DNA of 64,000 bases. It comes from Streptomyces sp. MMG1533. GTDB taxonomy: Bacteria > Actinomycetota > Actinomycetes > Streptomycetales > Streptomycetaceae. The stretch covers positions 62,001-126,000 of the forward strand of contig NZ_LGDG01000284.1 in the NCBI RefSeq assembly GCF_001279775.1, written 5' to 3'. Under the pieces are notes generated by a model, which searched no databases, was not told where the DNA came from, and saw only the letters and a list, made by a program, of their open reading frames with translations. Below are positions 35,877 to 44,496 of this stretch, piece by piece (position 1 is the first letter of the stretch; each line of letters opens with the position of its first letter). The position numbers and the translations under genes were made by a program.

Positions 35877-37156
35877 GGGATCCTCCCTGCGCCCGCGCCG
35901 CGTGCCACCTCTCGGTCGGCCACCTCGGCGCTGTCGATCTTTGTGTGCAGGGTAGGTGTCCAGCCGACGTCGGCCGTGAGGTCACGCTCGCTGCCCGAGT
36001 TGTAGGCGTTGTAGATGGCGAGCAGATCCACCGGATAGCCGTTGAAGAGGGTGCCCGTCTGGTGCAGGGCGGTGCCGTTCCAGCTCTTGACCAGGTCGGC
36101 GACCTCCACGTGGCCGGGGGTGGTGAAGGCGTTGTTCTCGGCGTGGATCCCGGACTCGGTGGAGACACCGACGGAGTAGCGGTAGTCCCCCTCGTCGACC
36201 ACGTACCGGTTGTTGTAGAGGTGCACCTGCCCGAAGCGGACGCGCGGGGCGCGCTGGACGACCGACTCGAACTCGTTGTGGTGAAGGGTCACCCGGAGCT
36301 TGCCGCGGTCGCCGGTGGCCGTGTCGCCGTTGCCGATGAGCATCGCCTTGTCGTGGTCGGCGAACCGGCTCCAGGAGACGGTGACCAGGTCGGAGCCGTT
36401 GGTGATGTCCAGCAGGCCGTCGTGCCGCAGGTAGTTGCGGGCGAAGTAGGTGGGTTCCTTCTCGTCCGGGTGACCCTTGTCGGAGGCCGTGACGTGGTCG
36501 ACCCAGACGTGGGTGGCTCCGGTCAGCCACAGGTTGTCGTACGCCGTCTTCCAGTCGCCGAGGCCGCCGGTGTTGGGCTGCCAGACGGGGAAGCAGTCGT
36601 ACGCGTCGCGCAGTTCGAGGTTGCGGACGATGACGTTGTCGGCGTTCTTCACCTGGAGACTGGCGCCCTTCAGCACGGCGCCTTCGAGCCCGACGATCGT
36701 GGTGTTGGAGCCGACCGGCAGGACGATCCGCTCGGCCTGCTTCGCCGCCGACGCCTGGCGGGCCTCCTCCTGCGGGCCGCTCGGCTTGGCCGCTCCCCAG
36801 GTGCGGGGGTCGTAGGCGGCCAGGTACTTCTTCGTGCCGTAGCCGTCGGTGGCGTAGTCGGCGCAGTCCAGGTGGTCGCCGGTGTCGTCGGTGTTGGCGT
36901 CGATCGTCCCGGCGATCTTGATGATCTTCGGGGTGGCGCTGCCGCCGTCGAGGGCGCGGACGAGTCCGGCGCGGTCGGTGACCGTGTACACATGGGCGTC
37001 GTCGGCCGCCGCGCCGCCGGTGGTGCCGCCGTCGGCGGCCGCCCAGCCGTCGTTCGCGGGGAGGGTGTCGCGGCTGATGTCGCGGGCCTCGGCGTGGGCG
37101 GGGATGCAGAGCATCCCCAACAGGCCCAGGGCCACTACGAGGTGACGCTTCCTCAT
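35873..37156 (-). CDS. Pectate lyase family PL1 (secreted), embedded in the transporter operon
   Basis: 427 residues with a signal peptide (LVVALGLLGMLCIPAHAEA). PL1 motifs are WAAADGGTTGGAAAD, HVWVDHVTASDKGHPD, DHDKAMLIGNGDT and QRAPRVRFGQVHLYNN. ATG 37156 overlaps the upstream permease stop (ATGA) and its own stop overlaps the Gfo/Idh start. A secreted enzyme lying in a translationally coupled transport and catabolic operon suggests its product is what the importer takes up. Confidence 0.92.
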   Translation of the reverse strand: MRKRHLVVALGLLGMLCIPAHAEARDISRDTLPANDGWAAADGGTTGGAAADDAHVYTVTDRAGLVRALDGGSATPKIIKIAGTIDANTDDTGDHLDCADYATDGYGTKKYLAAYDPRTWGAAKPSGPQEEARQASAAKQAERIVLPVGSNTTIVGLEGAVLKGASLQVKNADNVIVRNLELRDAYDCFPVWQPNTGGLGDWKTAYDNLWLTGATHVWVDHVTASDKGHPDEKEPTYFARNYLRHDGLLDITNGSDLVTVSWSRFADHDKAMLIGNGDTATGDRGKLRVTLHHNEFESVVQRAPRVRFGQVHLYNNRYVVDEGDYRYSVGVSTESGIHAENNAFTTPGHVEVADLVKSWNGTALHQTGTLFNGYPVDLLAIYNAYNSGSERDLTADVGWTPTLHTKIDSAEVADREVARGAGAGRIP

Positions 37157-38049
37157 CCCTTCACCGCCCCTGCGCTGAAGCCCGTGATCAGCCACTTCTG
37201 GATGAAGGCGAACACGATCACGACGGGTACGGCCGCGATGATGCCGCCCGCGGCGAGCGCGCCGAGGTCGACGCTGTCCGCGCTCATCAGGGTGTTGAGG
37301 CCGACCGGGATGGTCTGCTTGCTCTGGTTGTTCAGGAACATCAGGGCGAACAGGAAGTGGTTCCAGGAGTGCACGAAGGCGAAGGAGCCGACGGCGATCA
37401 GACCGGGCCGCAGCAGCGGCAGGACGACGATCCGGAACGCGGTGAACCGGTTGCAGCCGTCGACCCAGGCCGCCTCCTCCAGCGAGTACGGCACGTTCTT
37501 GATGAAGTTGCTGATCAGGATCATCGACAGCGGCAGCTGGAAGACGGTCTCCGCGATGATGACGCTGCCCAGCGAGTTGATCATCTTCAGTTCGGCGAAG
37601 ATCTCGAACAGCGGGACCAGGAGCAGCGCGCCCGGCACGAACTGGGAGCACAGCAGGGCCAGCATGAAGGCCTGCTTGATCTTGAAGTTGAACCGGGCGA
37701 GCGCGTAACCGCCGGCCAGCGCGACGAGGGTCGTCATCACCAGGGTGGCGAGACCGACGAGCAGGCTGTTCTGGAAGTAGGTGGCGAAGCTGCGCTCGGT
37801 CCACACCTTCTCGAAGTGGTCGAAGGTGATCGGCCAGGGCACGAGCGAGGTCGAGCCGGCCGGGCGCAGCGCGAAGAGCAGGATCCAGTAGAAGGGGATC
37901 AGCGTGAAGACGAGGTAGATCGACAGCGGCAGATAGATCTGCCAGCGGGGTGCCTCGTCCCAGGCGGGGCGCTTCTTGACCGGGCGCTGCGGTTCGGGAA
38001 CCGTGCGCCGGGGGGCCGGTGCCACCGCGGTGGCCTCCTTGGTGCTCAC
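37153..38049 (-). CDS. ABC sugar permease, MalG type
   Basis: 298 residues with six membrane segments and the EAA loop (EEAAWVDGCNRFTAFRIVVLPLLRPG, contact site for the ATPase) near residue 205. The N-terminus is a ~35-residue basic/proline cytoplasmic tail. GTG 38049 overlaps the upstream permease stop (GTGA). Family CUT1 carriers import oligosaccharides. The binding protein at 28857-30206 is its likely partner. Confidence 0.92.
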   Translation of the reverse strand: MSTKEATAVAPAPRRTVPEPQRPVKKRPAWDEAPRWQIYLPLSIYLVFTLIPFYWILLFALRPAGSTSLVPWPITFDHFEKVWTERSFATYFQNSLLVGLATLVMTTLVALAGGYALARFNFKIKQAFMLALLCSQFVPGALLLVPLFEIFAELKMINSLGSVIIAETVFQLPLSMILISNFIKNVPYSLEEAAWVDGCNRFTAFRIVVLPLLRPGLIAVGSFAFVHSWNHFLFALMFLNNQSKQTIPVGLNTLMSADSVDLGALAAGGIIAAVPVVIVFAFIQKWLITGFSAGAVKG

Positions 38050-38981
38050 TTGTCCCCACCTCCGAACTTGCTCAGGCGCAGATAGACCATCGAGCAGAAG
38101 AGCAGGATCACGAACGCCACCGTGGTCAGGGCGGAGGCGTAGCCGAAGTTGTGCGCGTCGACGCTGGTGTTGGCGATGTAGAGCGGGAGTGTCGTCGTCT
38201 CGCCGGCGGGTCCGCCGCCCGTGAGGGTGTAGAGGAGGTCGACGTTGTTGAACTCCCACACCGCGCGCAGCAGCGTGGACAGGATGATGGCGTCCTTCAG
38301 GTGCGGCAGCGTGATGTGCCAGAACTGCTTGATCCGGCTGGCCCCGTCGACCTCGGCCGCCTCGTACAGGTCCTTCGAGACGGACTGCAGGTCGGCGAGG
38401 ATGAGGATCGCGAAGAAGGGGACACCGCGCCACAGGTCGGCGACGACCGCCGCCGGGAACACGGTGGAGGTGTCCGACAGCCAGCTGGTGCCGTAGGAGC
38501 CCATGCCCATGTCCGCGAGGTAACGGGTGATGCCGGTCTGGGAGTTGTAGAGCAGCACCCAGATCGCGGAGGTGAGCACGCCGGAGACGGCCCACGGGGA
38601 GAAGACCAGGGCGCGTCCGAGCGAGCGGCCCACGAAGGTCTGGTTGACGATGAGGGCCAGCGCCAGACCGAACATCAGCTGGAGCCCGACCTCGACGAAG
38701 ACCCACTTGGCGCTGAAGGTCAGCGTGTCCCAGAAGACGGGGTCGTCGGTGAAGGCGTGGACGAAGTTGTCGAAGCCCGCGTAGCCGTTGCGCCACGGTT
38801 TGGTGGGGTTGTAGTTCTGCAGGCTGTAGTAGAAGACGCTGATGACCGGGTAGGCGATGAAGCCCAGCATGAGCAGGGCCGCCGGCGCGATCAGCAGGTA
38901 CGGGAGCCTGCGCGGCGTGGCGGAGGCACGGCGTCGCCGGGGTGGCGCGGGCGGTTTCGCCACGGCTGCGGCTTGGGCCAT
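38046..38981 (-). CDS. ABC sugar permease, MalF type
   Basis: 311 residues with six membrane helices (first PYLLIAPAALLMLGFIAYPVI) and the EAA loop YEAAEVDGASRIKQFWHITLPHL. ATG 38981 has GGAG 7 nt upstream. It is the first gene of the coupled series that continues through the MalG-type permease, PL1, Gfo/Idh, PmoA and GH43. Its promoter should lie in the 116-nt gap behind the dehydratase gene. Confidence 0.92.
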   Translation of the reverse strand: MAQAAAVAKPPAPPRRRRASATPRRLPYLLIAPAALLMLGFIAYPVISVFYYSLQNYNPTKPWRNGYAGFDNFVHAFTDDPVFWDTLTFSAKWVFVEVGLQLMFGLALALIVNQTFVGRSLGRALVFSPWAVSGVLTSAIWVLLYNSQTGITRYLADMGMGSYGTSWLSDTSTVFPAAVVADLWRGVPFFAILILADLQSVSKDLYEAAEVDGASRIKQFWHITLPHLKDAIILSTLLRAVWEFNNVDLLYTLTGGGPAGETTTLPLYIANTSVDAHNFGYASALTTVAFVILLFCSMVYLRLSKFGGGDK

Positions 38982-39040
38982 GACTGTTCTCCGTTTCTGG
39001 GTACGACGTGCGTTCTGGTGCGGGTGTTTCTCGTTCGGGT

Positions 39041-39051
39041 GAAGCGCTTTC
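39041..39051. promoter_or_regulatory. Candidate LacI/ROK-type operator before the importer operon
   Basis: GAAGCGCTTTC, centred on the palindrome AGCGCT, lies 60 nt upstream of the first permease start. The motif resembles sites bound by LacI-family sugar regulators in Streptomyces. No such regulator is encoded in the window. Confidence 0.4.
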
Positions 39052-39097
39052 TCTCGTGGCGCGGTTCGTTCTTGGCCTTGAATGGCGGTACGGCGGT

Positions 39098-40843
39098 TCA
39101 GCCCGCGTACGGGTCCTGCACCTTGCCCGGGCGGGCCAGGAACTCGAAGTCGCAGCCCGTGTCGGCCTGGGTGATCTGTTCGTTGTAGAGCGCGCCGTAG
39201 CCGCGCTCGTAACGCACCGGCGGCGGCGTCCACTCGGCCCGCCTGCGCTCCAACTCCTCGTCGTCCACGTTGAGTTGAAGGGCACGGGCCTCGACGTCGA
39301 GGGTGATGCTGTCGCCGGTCCGTACGAGGGCCAGCGGTCCGCCGATGTACGACTCGGGCGCCACGTGCAGCACGCACGCGCCGTAACTCGTGCCGCTCAT
39401 CCGGGCGTCGGAGATCCGGACCATGTCCCGCACGCCCTGCCTGAGCAGGTGGTCGGGGATGGGCAGCATGCCGTACTCGGGCATGCCCGGACCGCCCTTG
39501 GGCCCGGCGTTGCGCAGCACCAGCACGCTGTCGGCGGTGATGTTCAGCGACGGGTCGTTGATGGTCCGCTGCATGGTCCGGTAGTCGTCGAAGACGACCG
39601 CCGGACCGGTGTGCTTGAGCAGGTGCGGCTCGGCGGAGATGTGCTTGATGACCGCACCGTCCGGGCAGAGGTTGCCGCGCAGGACGGCGACCCCGCCCTC
39701 GTCGGCGACCGGGTTGTCCCGGGGTCGGATGACGTCGTCGTTGTGCACCTGCGCGCCGGTGATCTGCTCGCGCATGGTGTCGTACGAGACGGTCGGCCGC
39801 TCCAGGTGGAGCAGGTCCGGGATCCGGGAGAGGAACCCGGGCAGACCTCCGGCGAAGTGGAAGTCCTCCATGAGGTACGTCTGTCCGCCGGGCCGTACGT
39901 TGGCGAGCACCGGGACCGTGCGGGCGATGCGGTCGAAGTCGTCGAGGGTGAGCTTGACGCCCGCCCGGCCCGCCATGGCGATCAGGTGGATCACGGCGTT
40001 GGTGGAGCCGCCGAGGCCGAGGACGGTGGTGACCGCGTCCTCGAAGGCGTCACGGGTGAGGATCTGGCTCAGCTTCCGGTCTTTGTGGACCAGTTCGACG
40101 ATCCTGAGGCCCGCGGCGGCGGCCATCCGGTCGTGCCCGGAGTCGACGGCCGGGATGCTGGAGGCGCCCGGCACCGTGACGCCGAGGGCCTCGGCGGCGG
40201 CGGTCAGGGTGGACGCCGTACCCATCGTCATGCAGTGGCCGGGCGAGCGGGCGAGGCCGGACTCCAGTTCGGTCATCTCGCAGTCGCCGATGAGGCCGGC
40301 CCGCTTGTCGTCCCAGTACTTCCACATGTCGGTGCCGGAACCGAGGACCTCGTTGCGCCAGTGCCCCGGCAGCATGGGCCCGGCGGGCACGAAGACGGCG
40401 GGCAGGTCGACGGTCGCGGCCCCCATGAGCAGGGCGGGCGTCGACTTGTCGCAGCCGCCCATCAGCACGGCGCCGTCGACCGGATACGACCGCAGCAGCT
40501 CCTCGGTCTCCATCGCGAGCATGTTGCGGTAGAGCATCGGGGTCGGCTTCTGGAAGGTCTCGGAGAGGGTGGAGACCGGGAATTCGAGCGGGAAACCCCC
40601 GGCCTGCCACACCCCCCGCTTCACGGCCTGCGCACGGTCCCTCAGGTGCACATGGCAGGGGTTGATGTCGGACCAGGTGTTGAGGATCGCGATGACCGGC
40701 TTGCCGAGGTGCTCCTCGGGCAGGTAGCCGAGCTGGCGGGTGCGGGCGCGGTGGCTGAAGGAACGCAGCCCCGACGAGACGCCGCTGCCGTACCACTGGT
40801 GGCTTCTGAGGTCCTCGGGGCGCTTTCCGGTCGGCCCGTTCAC
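39098..40843 (-). CDS. IlvD/Edd family sugar-acid dehydratase
   Basis: 581 residues. The Fe-S cluster cysteines characteristic of the family are seen in WSDINPCHVHLR, MGGCDKSTPA and GDCEMTELESG, and the C-terminal SDARMSGTSYGACVLHVAPES matches the sugar-acid branch (arabonate, xylonate, fuconate) rather than valine biosynthesis. GTG 40843 overlaps the DHDPS-type gene stop (GTGA). Together they would convert an aldonate to its 2-keto-3-deoxy acid and then dehydrate it. The best context-based substrate is L-arabonate from pectic arabinan; galactonate and xylonate remain possible. Confidence 0.85.
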   Translation of the reverse strand: MNGPTGKRPEDLRSHQWYGSGVSSGLRSFSHRARTRQLGYLPEEHLGKPVIAILNTWSDINPCHVHLRDRAQAVKRGVWQAGGFPLEFPVSTLSETFQKPTPMLYRNMLAMETEELLRSYPVDGAVLMGGCDKSTPALLMGAATVDLPAVFVPAGPMLPGHWRNEVLGSGTDMWKYWDDKRAGLIGDCEMTELESGLARSPGHCMTMGTASTLTAAAEALGVTVPGASSIPAVDSGHDRMAAAAGLRIVELVHKDRKLSQILTRDAFEDAVTTVLGLGGSTNAVIHLIAMAGRAGVKLTLDDFDRIARTVPVLANVRPGGQTYLMEDFHFAGGLPGFLSRIPDLLHLERPTVSYDTMREQITGAQVHNDDVIRPRDNPVADEGGVAVLRGNLCPDGAVIKHISAEPHLLKHTGPAVVFDDYRTMQRTINDPSLNITADSVLVLRNAGPKGGPGMPEYGMLPIPDHLLRQGVRDMVRISDARMSGTSYGACVLHVAPESYIGGPLALVRTGDSITLDVEARALQLNVDDEELERRRAEWTPPPVRYERGYGALYNEQITQADTGCDFEFLARPGKVQDPYAG

Positions 40844-41748
40844 ATGGACCACCCGGCGGCTATGGCGGCGACTTCCGCCCGTTCGTCCTCGGGCAGGTGC
40901 CTGCTGGGCGGTCGCACCTCGCGACGGCACAGGCCGAGGGAGGCGAGGGCCTCCTTGACGACGGTGACGTTGTTGGCGGAGCCGTTGGCCGCTCGGAGTT
41001 CCTCGAAGCGGCGGATCTGCTCCCAGACCTTCATGGCGGCCGGGAAGTCGCCGGATCGAAGCGCTTCGATCATGTTCAGCGAAACGGACGGGGCGACGTT
41101 CACGAGCCCCGAGGTGAAGCCGGTGGCGCCCGCGGAGAAGTACGAGGGGGCGTACGGCTCGGCGAGACCGGCCACCCAGACGAAGCGGTCCAGGCCTGCG
41201 TCGCGGGCGAACGCCGCGAACCTGGCCGCGTCCGGGACGGCGTACTTCACGCCGATCACGTTCGGGCAGTCGTCGGCGAGTTGGGCGAGGCGTACGCCGT
41301 GCAGCTGGGCGTTGCGGATGTACGGGACGACGCCGAGCTCGGGCACGGCCTCGGCGATCGCGCGGTGGTAGTCGACCCAGCCGCTCTGCGAGACGTACGG
41401 GTGGACCGGCTGGTGGACCATCACCATCTGGGCGCCGAGCTCACGGGCGTGCCGTGCGGAGGCGATGGCGGTCGGCACGTCGTGCCCGACCCCGACGAGG
41501 ATCACGCCGCGGTCGCCGGTCTCGTCGATGGTCCACTCGGTGACGAGCTGCCGCTCCTGGGGGGTGAGGGCGTAGAACTCCCCGGTGTTGCCGTTGGGGG
41601 TGAGGGTCCTGACCCCTCCGTCGAGGAGACGACGCAGCAGGGCCCGGTGGGTGTCCTGGTCGATCGTGCCGTCCTCGGCGAACGGTGTCACCGGGATCGC
41701 CACCACGTCGGCCAGGGCCGTCCGCTGGGTCTCGAACGTCGCTGTCAT
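40840..41748 (-). CDS. DHDPS/NAL-family dehydratase or aldolase for a 2-keto-3-deoxy sugar acid
   Basis: 302 residues, a Class I TIM-barrel. The Schiff-base Lys is in VIGVKYAVPD, the Tyr in VVPYIRNAQ, and the carboxylate-binding loop is PNGNTGEFYAL. It differs from the KdgD at 45758-46699 in all three motifs, so it likely handles another acid. Paired by overlap with the IlvD/Edd gene, it may act as 2-keto-3-deoxyarabonate dehydratase giving 2-oxoglutaric semialdehyde, or as an aldolase. It follows the GntR gene with an ATGA overlap. Confidence 0.82.
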   Translation of the reverse strand: MTATFETQRTALADVVAIPVTPFAEDGTIDQDTHRALLRRLLDGGVRTLTPNGNTGEFYALTPQERQLVTEWTIDETGDRGVILVGVGHDVPTAIASARHARELGAQMVMVHQPVHPYVSQSGWVDYHRAIAEAVPELGVVPYIRNAQLHGVRLAQLADDCPNVIGVKYAVPDAARFAAFARDAGLDRFVWVAGLAEPYAPSYFSAGATGFTSGLVNVAPSVSLNMIEALRSGDFPAAMKVWEQIRRFEELRAANGSANNVTVVKEALASLGLCRREVRPPSRHLPEDERAEVAAIAAGWSM

Positions 41749-42413
41749 GCCTGACCGTCCTCTCCCTGGGCCCCGGACTCCTCTTGCGGAAAGGCCCGTT
41801 GCACGAACGACCCGATGTGTGCGTGAAGGGCGCGTGCCGCTCCGTCGGCGTCACCGGCGAGGGCGAGCCGCAGGATCTCCCGGTGCTCGCCGGCCTCCCG
41901 CTCCCAGGACGGCGAGGCCGCCCAGGCGACGGCGGAGACAAGGGCCGCCTGGTCGCGGACCTCGTCGAGCATCCGGCCGAGCAGCGGGTTGCCGCACGGC
42001 AGGTAGAGGGCGCGGTGGAACTCACGGTTGGCCAGGGAGCGTTCGGCGGTGTCGGTGGCCTCGTCGGCCCTGGTCAGCGCGGACCGGGCGGCGTCCAGGG
42101 ACGCCCCCCGCTGCACGGCACGCCTCAACGCCTCGGGCTCCAGGAGCAGCCGGACGTCGTAGACCTCGCGCGCCATGTCCGCGTCCACCATGCGCACCGT
42201 GACGCCCTTGTACTGGCTCATCACGACCAGGCCGGTGCCGGCCAGGGTCTTGAGCGCCTCGCGCACCGGGGTCTTGGACACCCCGAACTGTGCGGCGATC
42301 TCGGTCTCGACCAGAGCCTGCCCGGGCGTCAACTGCCCGGTGAGGATGCGGTGTTTGATCCCTTCCAGCACGTACTGCGTGCGGGAGGGGATCGGGGTGG
42401 GCACAGAGGTCAT
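41745..42413 (-). CDS. GntR/FCD (FadR subfamily) transcriptional regulator
   Basis: 222 residues: a winged helix (YVLEGIKHRILTGQLTPGQ, AAQFGVSKTPVREALKTLAG) and an FCD domain whose metal-binding His residues appear in NREFHRALYLPCGNP and AGEHREILRLAL. It is the first gene of the trio regulator-DHDPS-IlvD, overlapping by ATGA. FCD regulators in sugar-acid operons normally respond to the pathway intermediate and repress their own transcript. Candidate sites lie just upstream at 42427-42480. Confidence 0.88.
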   Translation of the reverse strand: MTSVPTPIPSRTQYVLEGIKHRILTGQLTPGQALVETEIAAQFGVSKTPVREALKTLAGTGLVVMSQYKGVTVRMVDADMAREVYDVRLLLEPEALRRAVQRGASLDAARSALTRADEATDTAERSLANREFHRALYLPCGNPLLGRMLDEVRDQAALVSAVAWAASPSWEREAGEHREILRLALAGDADGAARALHAHIGSFVQRAFPQEESGAQGEDGQA

Positions 42414-42426
42414 GCGCGCCTCTCGG

Positions 42427-42480
42427 ATCTCGCGTATCGGATCTCACGTATCGCGTCTCATATATGACGTACGAAGTACG
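42427..42480. promoter_or_regulatory. Triple 14-bp repeat and palindrome upstream of gntR
   Basis: Three adjacent 14-bp units (42427-42440, 42441-42454, 42455-42468) share the core TCTC-N-C/T-GTAT or its AT-richer variant TCTCATATAT. They are followed by the perfect palindrome CGTAC-GAA-GTACG (42468-42480). The position 14-67 nt before the regulator start fits an autoregulatory operator array. Confidence 0.55.
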
Positions 42481-42560
42481 ACGGGTTGAAGGTAGGAGGG
42501 GGCATGTGTTTCGTCAATGCTTCTGACAAAGGAAGTTGACGTTGCGGCAAAGACCGCCGG

Positions 42561-43313
42561 TCAGACGGTCCGGGTCTCCCCGACGCGGGCGAAGGCGGTC
42601 GGCCCGCCGAAGACGGAGGCGGCACGGGCGGTCGCCTCCGCCGGGGTGAGCGTGGGCCCCACATGCGTGACGAGCAGCCGGCGTACGCCGGCCGCGCGGG
42701 CCACCTCGCCGGCGTCCTCAGGGGTCAGATGAACCTGTTCGCCTTCGCGATGCGCGTCGATGTCGGCCTCGCAGAGGAACAGGTCGGCGTCGAGGGCGAG
42801 TTCGGTCAGCGCGGCACAGGGACCGGTGTCGCCGGAGTAGGCGAGGGTGCGTTGGCCGGTTTCGGCACGCAGGCCGTAGGCCTCGACATCGTGCTTGGTT
42901 TTGTGCGCGGTGAGGAGCAGTTCGCCGTGCCTGGCGCTATGGCCGTCGTACAGGGTCCGGAAGTCGAAGATGCCGCTCAGGAACCCCGCGTCCGGCCGCC
43001 CGAAGAACCCGGCGAGGCGCTGCGCGCAGCCGGCCGGGGCGTAGACGGGGATGGGGGCGGCCGGGGTGAGCCCGCCGTAGGCCAGGCCGTACACGGCGGA
43101 GAGCAGATCGGCGTTGTGGTCGGCGTGCAGATGCGAGATCCAGATCGCGCCGAGCCGTGCCGGATCGGTGTGCCGCTGCAACTGAGCGAAGGTCCCCGGC
43201 CCGGCGTCCACCCACACCTCGGCACCGCCACCGCGCACCAGATGGCCGGAGCAGGGCCGGTCCGGCAGCGGGTGCGGGGAGGCGGTGCCGAGGACGGTGA
43301 GGGTGAGGGGCAT
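42561..43313 (-). CDS. Metallo-beta-lactamase-fold hydrolase (RNase Z/phosphodiesterase-like)
   Basis: 250 residues. The zinc motif HLHADHNADL, the Asp in AYSGDTGPC and the late His in LLVTHVGPT identify an MBL-fold hydrolase close to ElaC/RNase Z-like and cyclic phosphodiesterase-like proteins, but shorter than true RNase Z. It is cytoplasmic with no clear partner. ATG 43313 removes ten upstream residues that lie outside the fold. Confidence 0.85.
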   Translation of the reverse strand: MPLTLTVLGTASPHPLPDRPCSGHLVRGGGAEVWVDAGPGTFAQLQRHTDPARLGAIWISHLHADHNADLLSAVYGLAYGGLTPAAPIPVYAPAGCAQRLAGFFGRPDAGFLSGIFDFRTLYDGHSARHGELLLTAHKTKHDVEAYGLRAETGQRTLAYSGDTGPCAALTELALDADLFLCEADIDAHREGEQVHLTPEDAGEVARAAGVRRLLVTHVGPTLTPAEATARAASVFGGPTAFARVGETRTV

Positions 43314-43352
43314 GCGGGGAGCGTAGTTCGCCCCGGGCCGCACGCCGATCGA

Positions 43353-43946
43353 TCACGGCTTCGGCGTCCACCCCGGATCCCGCCCGCTCAACCCCACCGC
43401 CCGGTCGAGCAGCGAGGCCTCCACGGGCACCGGGACGACGGGGCCGAAGATGCCGCCTCCGCGGTCCGGGTCCTCGGCGGCCATGAGGAGGAAGTCGTAC
43501 GACGCCTGCAGCGCGGCGGGGTCCGGGGCGTACGGCTGCCCGGTCGCGCGGGCCAGGTCCCAGCCATGGATGACCAGCTCGTCCACCGCGACCGCGGCGG
43601 CGACCGCGCCCGGCAGGTCCACGCCGCCCGCGCGGGTCATGCCGGTCCAGGCGGCCGGGTCACGCCAGGCCTCGGCCAGTTCGTCGAGGACCTTGGGCAG
43701 CTCCTCGCGCCAGCCGGGGGCGATGTCGGGCACGGCGGCCTCCGGGCTGGTGTCGGTCGTGACGCCCAGGTCCTTGCGGCCGGCGTCACGGAAGGCGACG
43801 GCCAGGCCGGCCAGGTGTCCCAGCAGGTTGCGCACGGCCATCTCCGGGCACGGTGTCGCGTCCCCGAGCTGCGCGTCGAACACGCCCTCCGCGAGGCGGG
43901 CGACGATCCGTGTCTGCGGTCCGAGGTCGAGGGTTGTCGGGGTCAT
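43353..43946 (-). CDS. TIGR03086/MDMPI-like metal-binding protein
   Basis: 197 residues of the DinB/MDMPI helical-bundle superfamily (TPCPEMAVRNLLGHLAGLAVAF; DELVIHGWDLARATGQ). The His residues in LLGHLAG and VIHGWDLA would bind a divalent metal, and members are thought to use mycothiol. ATG 43946 follows GGAGGAG. The reaction is unknown. Confidence 0.85.
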   Translation of the reverse strand: MTPTTLDLGPQTRIVARLAEGVFDAQLGDATPCPEMAVRNLLGHLAGLAVAFRDAGRKDLGVTTDTSPEAAVPDIAPGWREELPKVLDELAEAWRDPAAWTGMTRAGGVDLPGAVAAAVAVDELVIHGWDLARATGQPYAPDPAALQASYDFLLMAAEDPDRGGGIFGPVVPVPVEASLLDRAVGLSGRDPGWTPKP

Positions 43947-44066
43947 GTGCTGCTCCTCCGGGGTGCGGACTCTTCTCATGGGGTGGACCGCCCGCACCCC
44001 GAAAACTCATCGCACGCCGGCCTCGACCCGTGCCGCGCGGACGAGCTCGGCCGGCGTCCGCCCCAA

Positions 44067-44129
44067 CCCGGACAGCCCGGACAGCCCGGACAGCCCGGAC
44101 AGCCCGGACAGCCCGGACAGCCCGGACAG
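44067..44129. repeat. Seven perfect 9-bp tandem units CCCGGACAG
   Basis: Seven consecutive identical CCCGGACAG units lie in a non-coding stretch between two decayed or unrelated genes. Forward frames read Gln-Pro-Gly or Asp-Ser-Pro repeats, but no convincing gene surrounds them. Confidence 0.92.
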
Positions 44130-44221
44130 CACAAGGCGATCACCGGGTCGCAGATCGCGCAACCCGGGGAGGAGGGGAGGAGCCATGGGCGAAGGGAACG
44201 ACCGCGTTGCCGGCTCGCCAT

Positions 44222-44490
44222 ATGAGCCCCCACCCGGCCGGTCCCCTGCTCGGCACGCTCGCCGACCGCACCCGCCGCAAGCCCCTGCTGATCACGATCG
44301 AGCTGTTGCCGGCCGCCCTGCTCCTCACGCTGTTCGCCGGCGACTCCCCGGGCCGTCCGTGGCTCCTCTTCTGCGTCCTGTTCGGTGTACGGCGCAGCCC
44401 CCGTCGCCCATGACGCGGCCAAGTCGGCGCCGGCCGCCGCAGTCGGCCCGGCGCCGCTCGGCGGCTTCAACGGGCTCAGGACGACGGCGG
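44222..44490 (+). pseudogene. MFS transporter relic with frameshift
   Basis: A forward frame gives GPLLGTLADRTRRKPLLITI, then ELLPAALLLTLFAG and WLLFCVLFGV, matching the loop 2-3 and helix 3-4 part of major facilitator drug exporters. Near 44385 the match moves to another frame: YGAAPVAHDAAKSAP, then LGGFNGLRTTAVEV. Only about 90 codons survive and both ends are missing, so it is a dead fragment. It abuts the stop of the gene at 44497-45660. Confidence 0.6.
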
Positions 44491-44496
44491 TCGAGG

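Noticed and set aside
44067..44129. Collagen-like Gln-Pro-Gly gene
   Set aside because: The repeat is only 63 nt, and the frame on each side has no start signal, no family match and crosses a terminator-like area.
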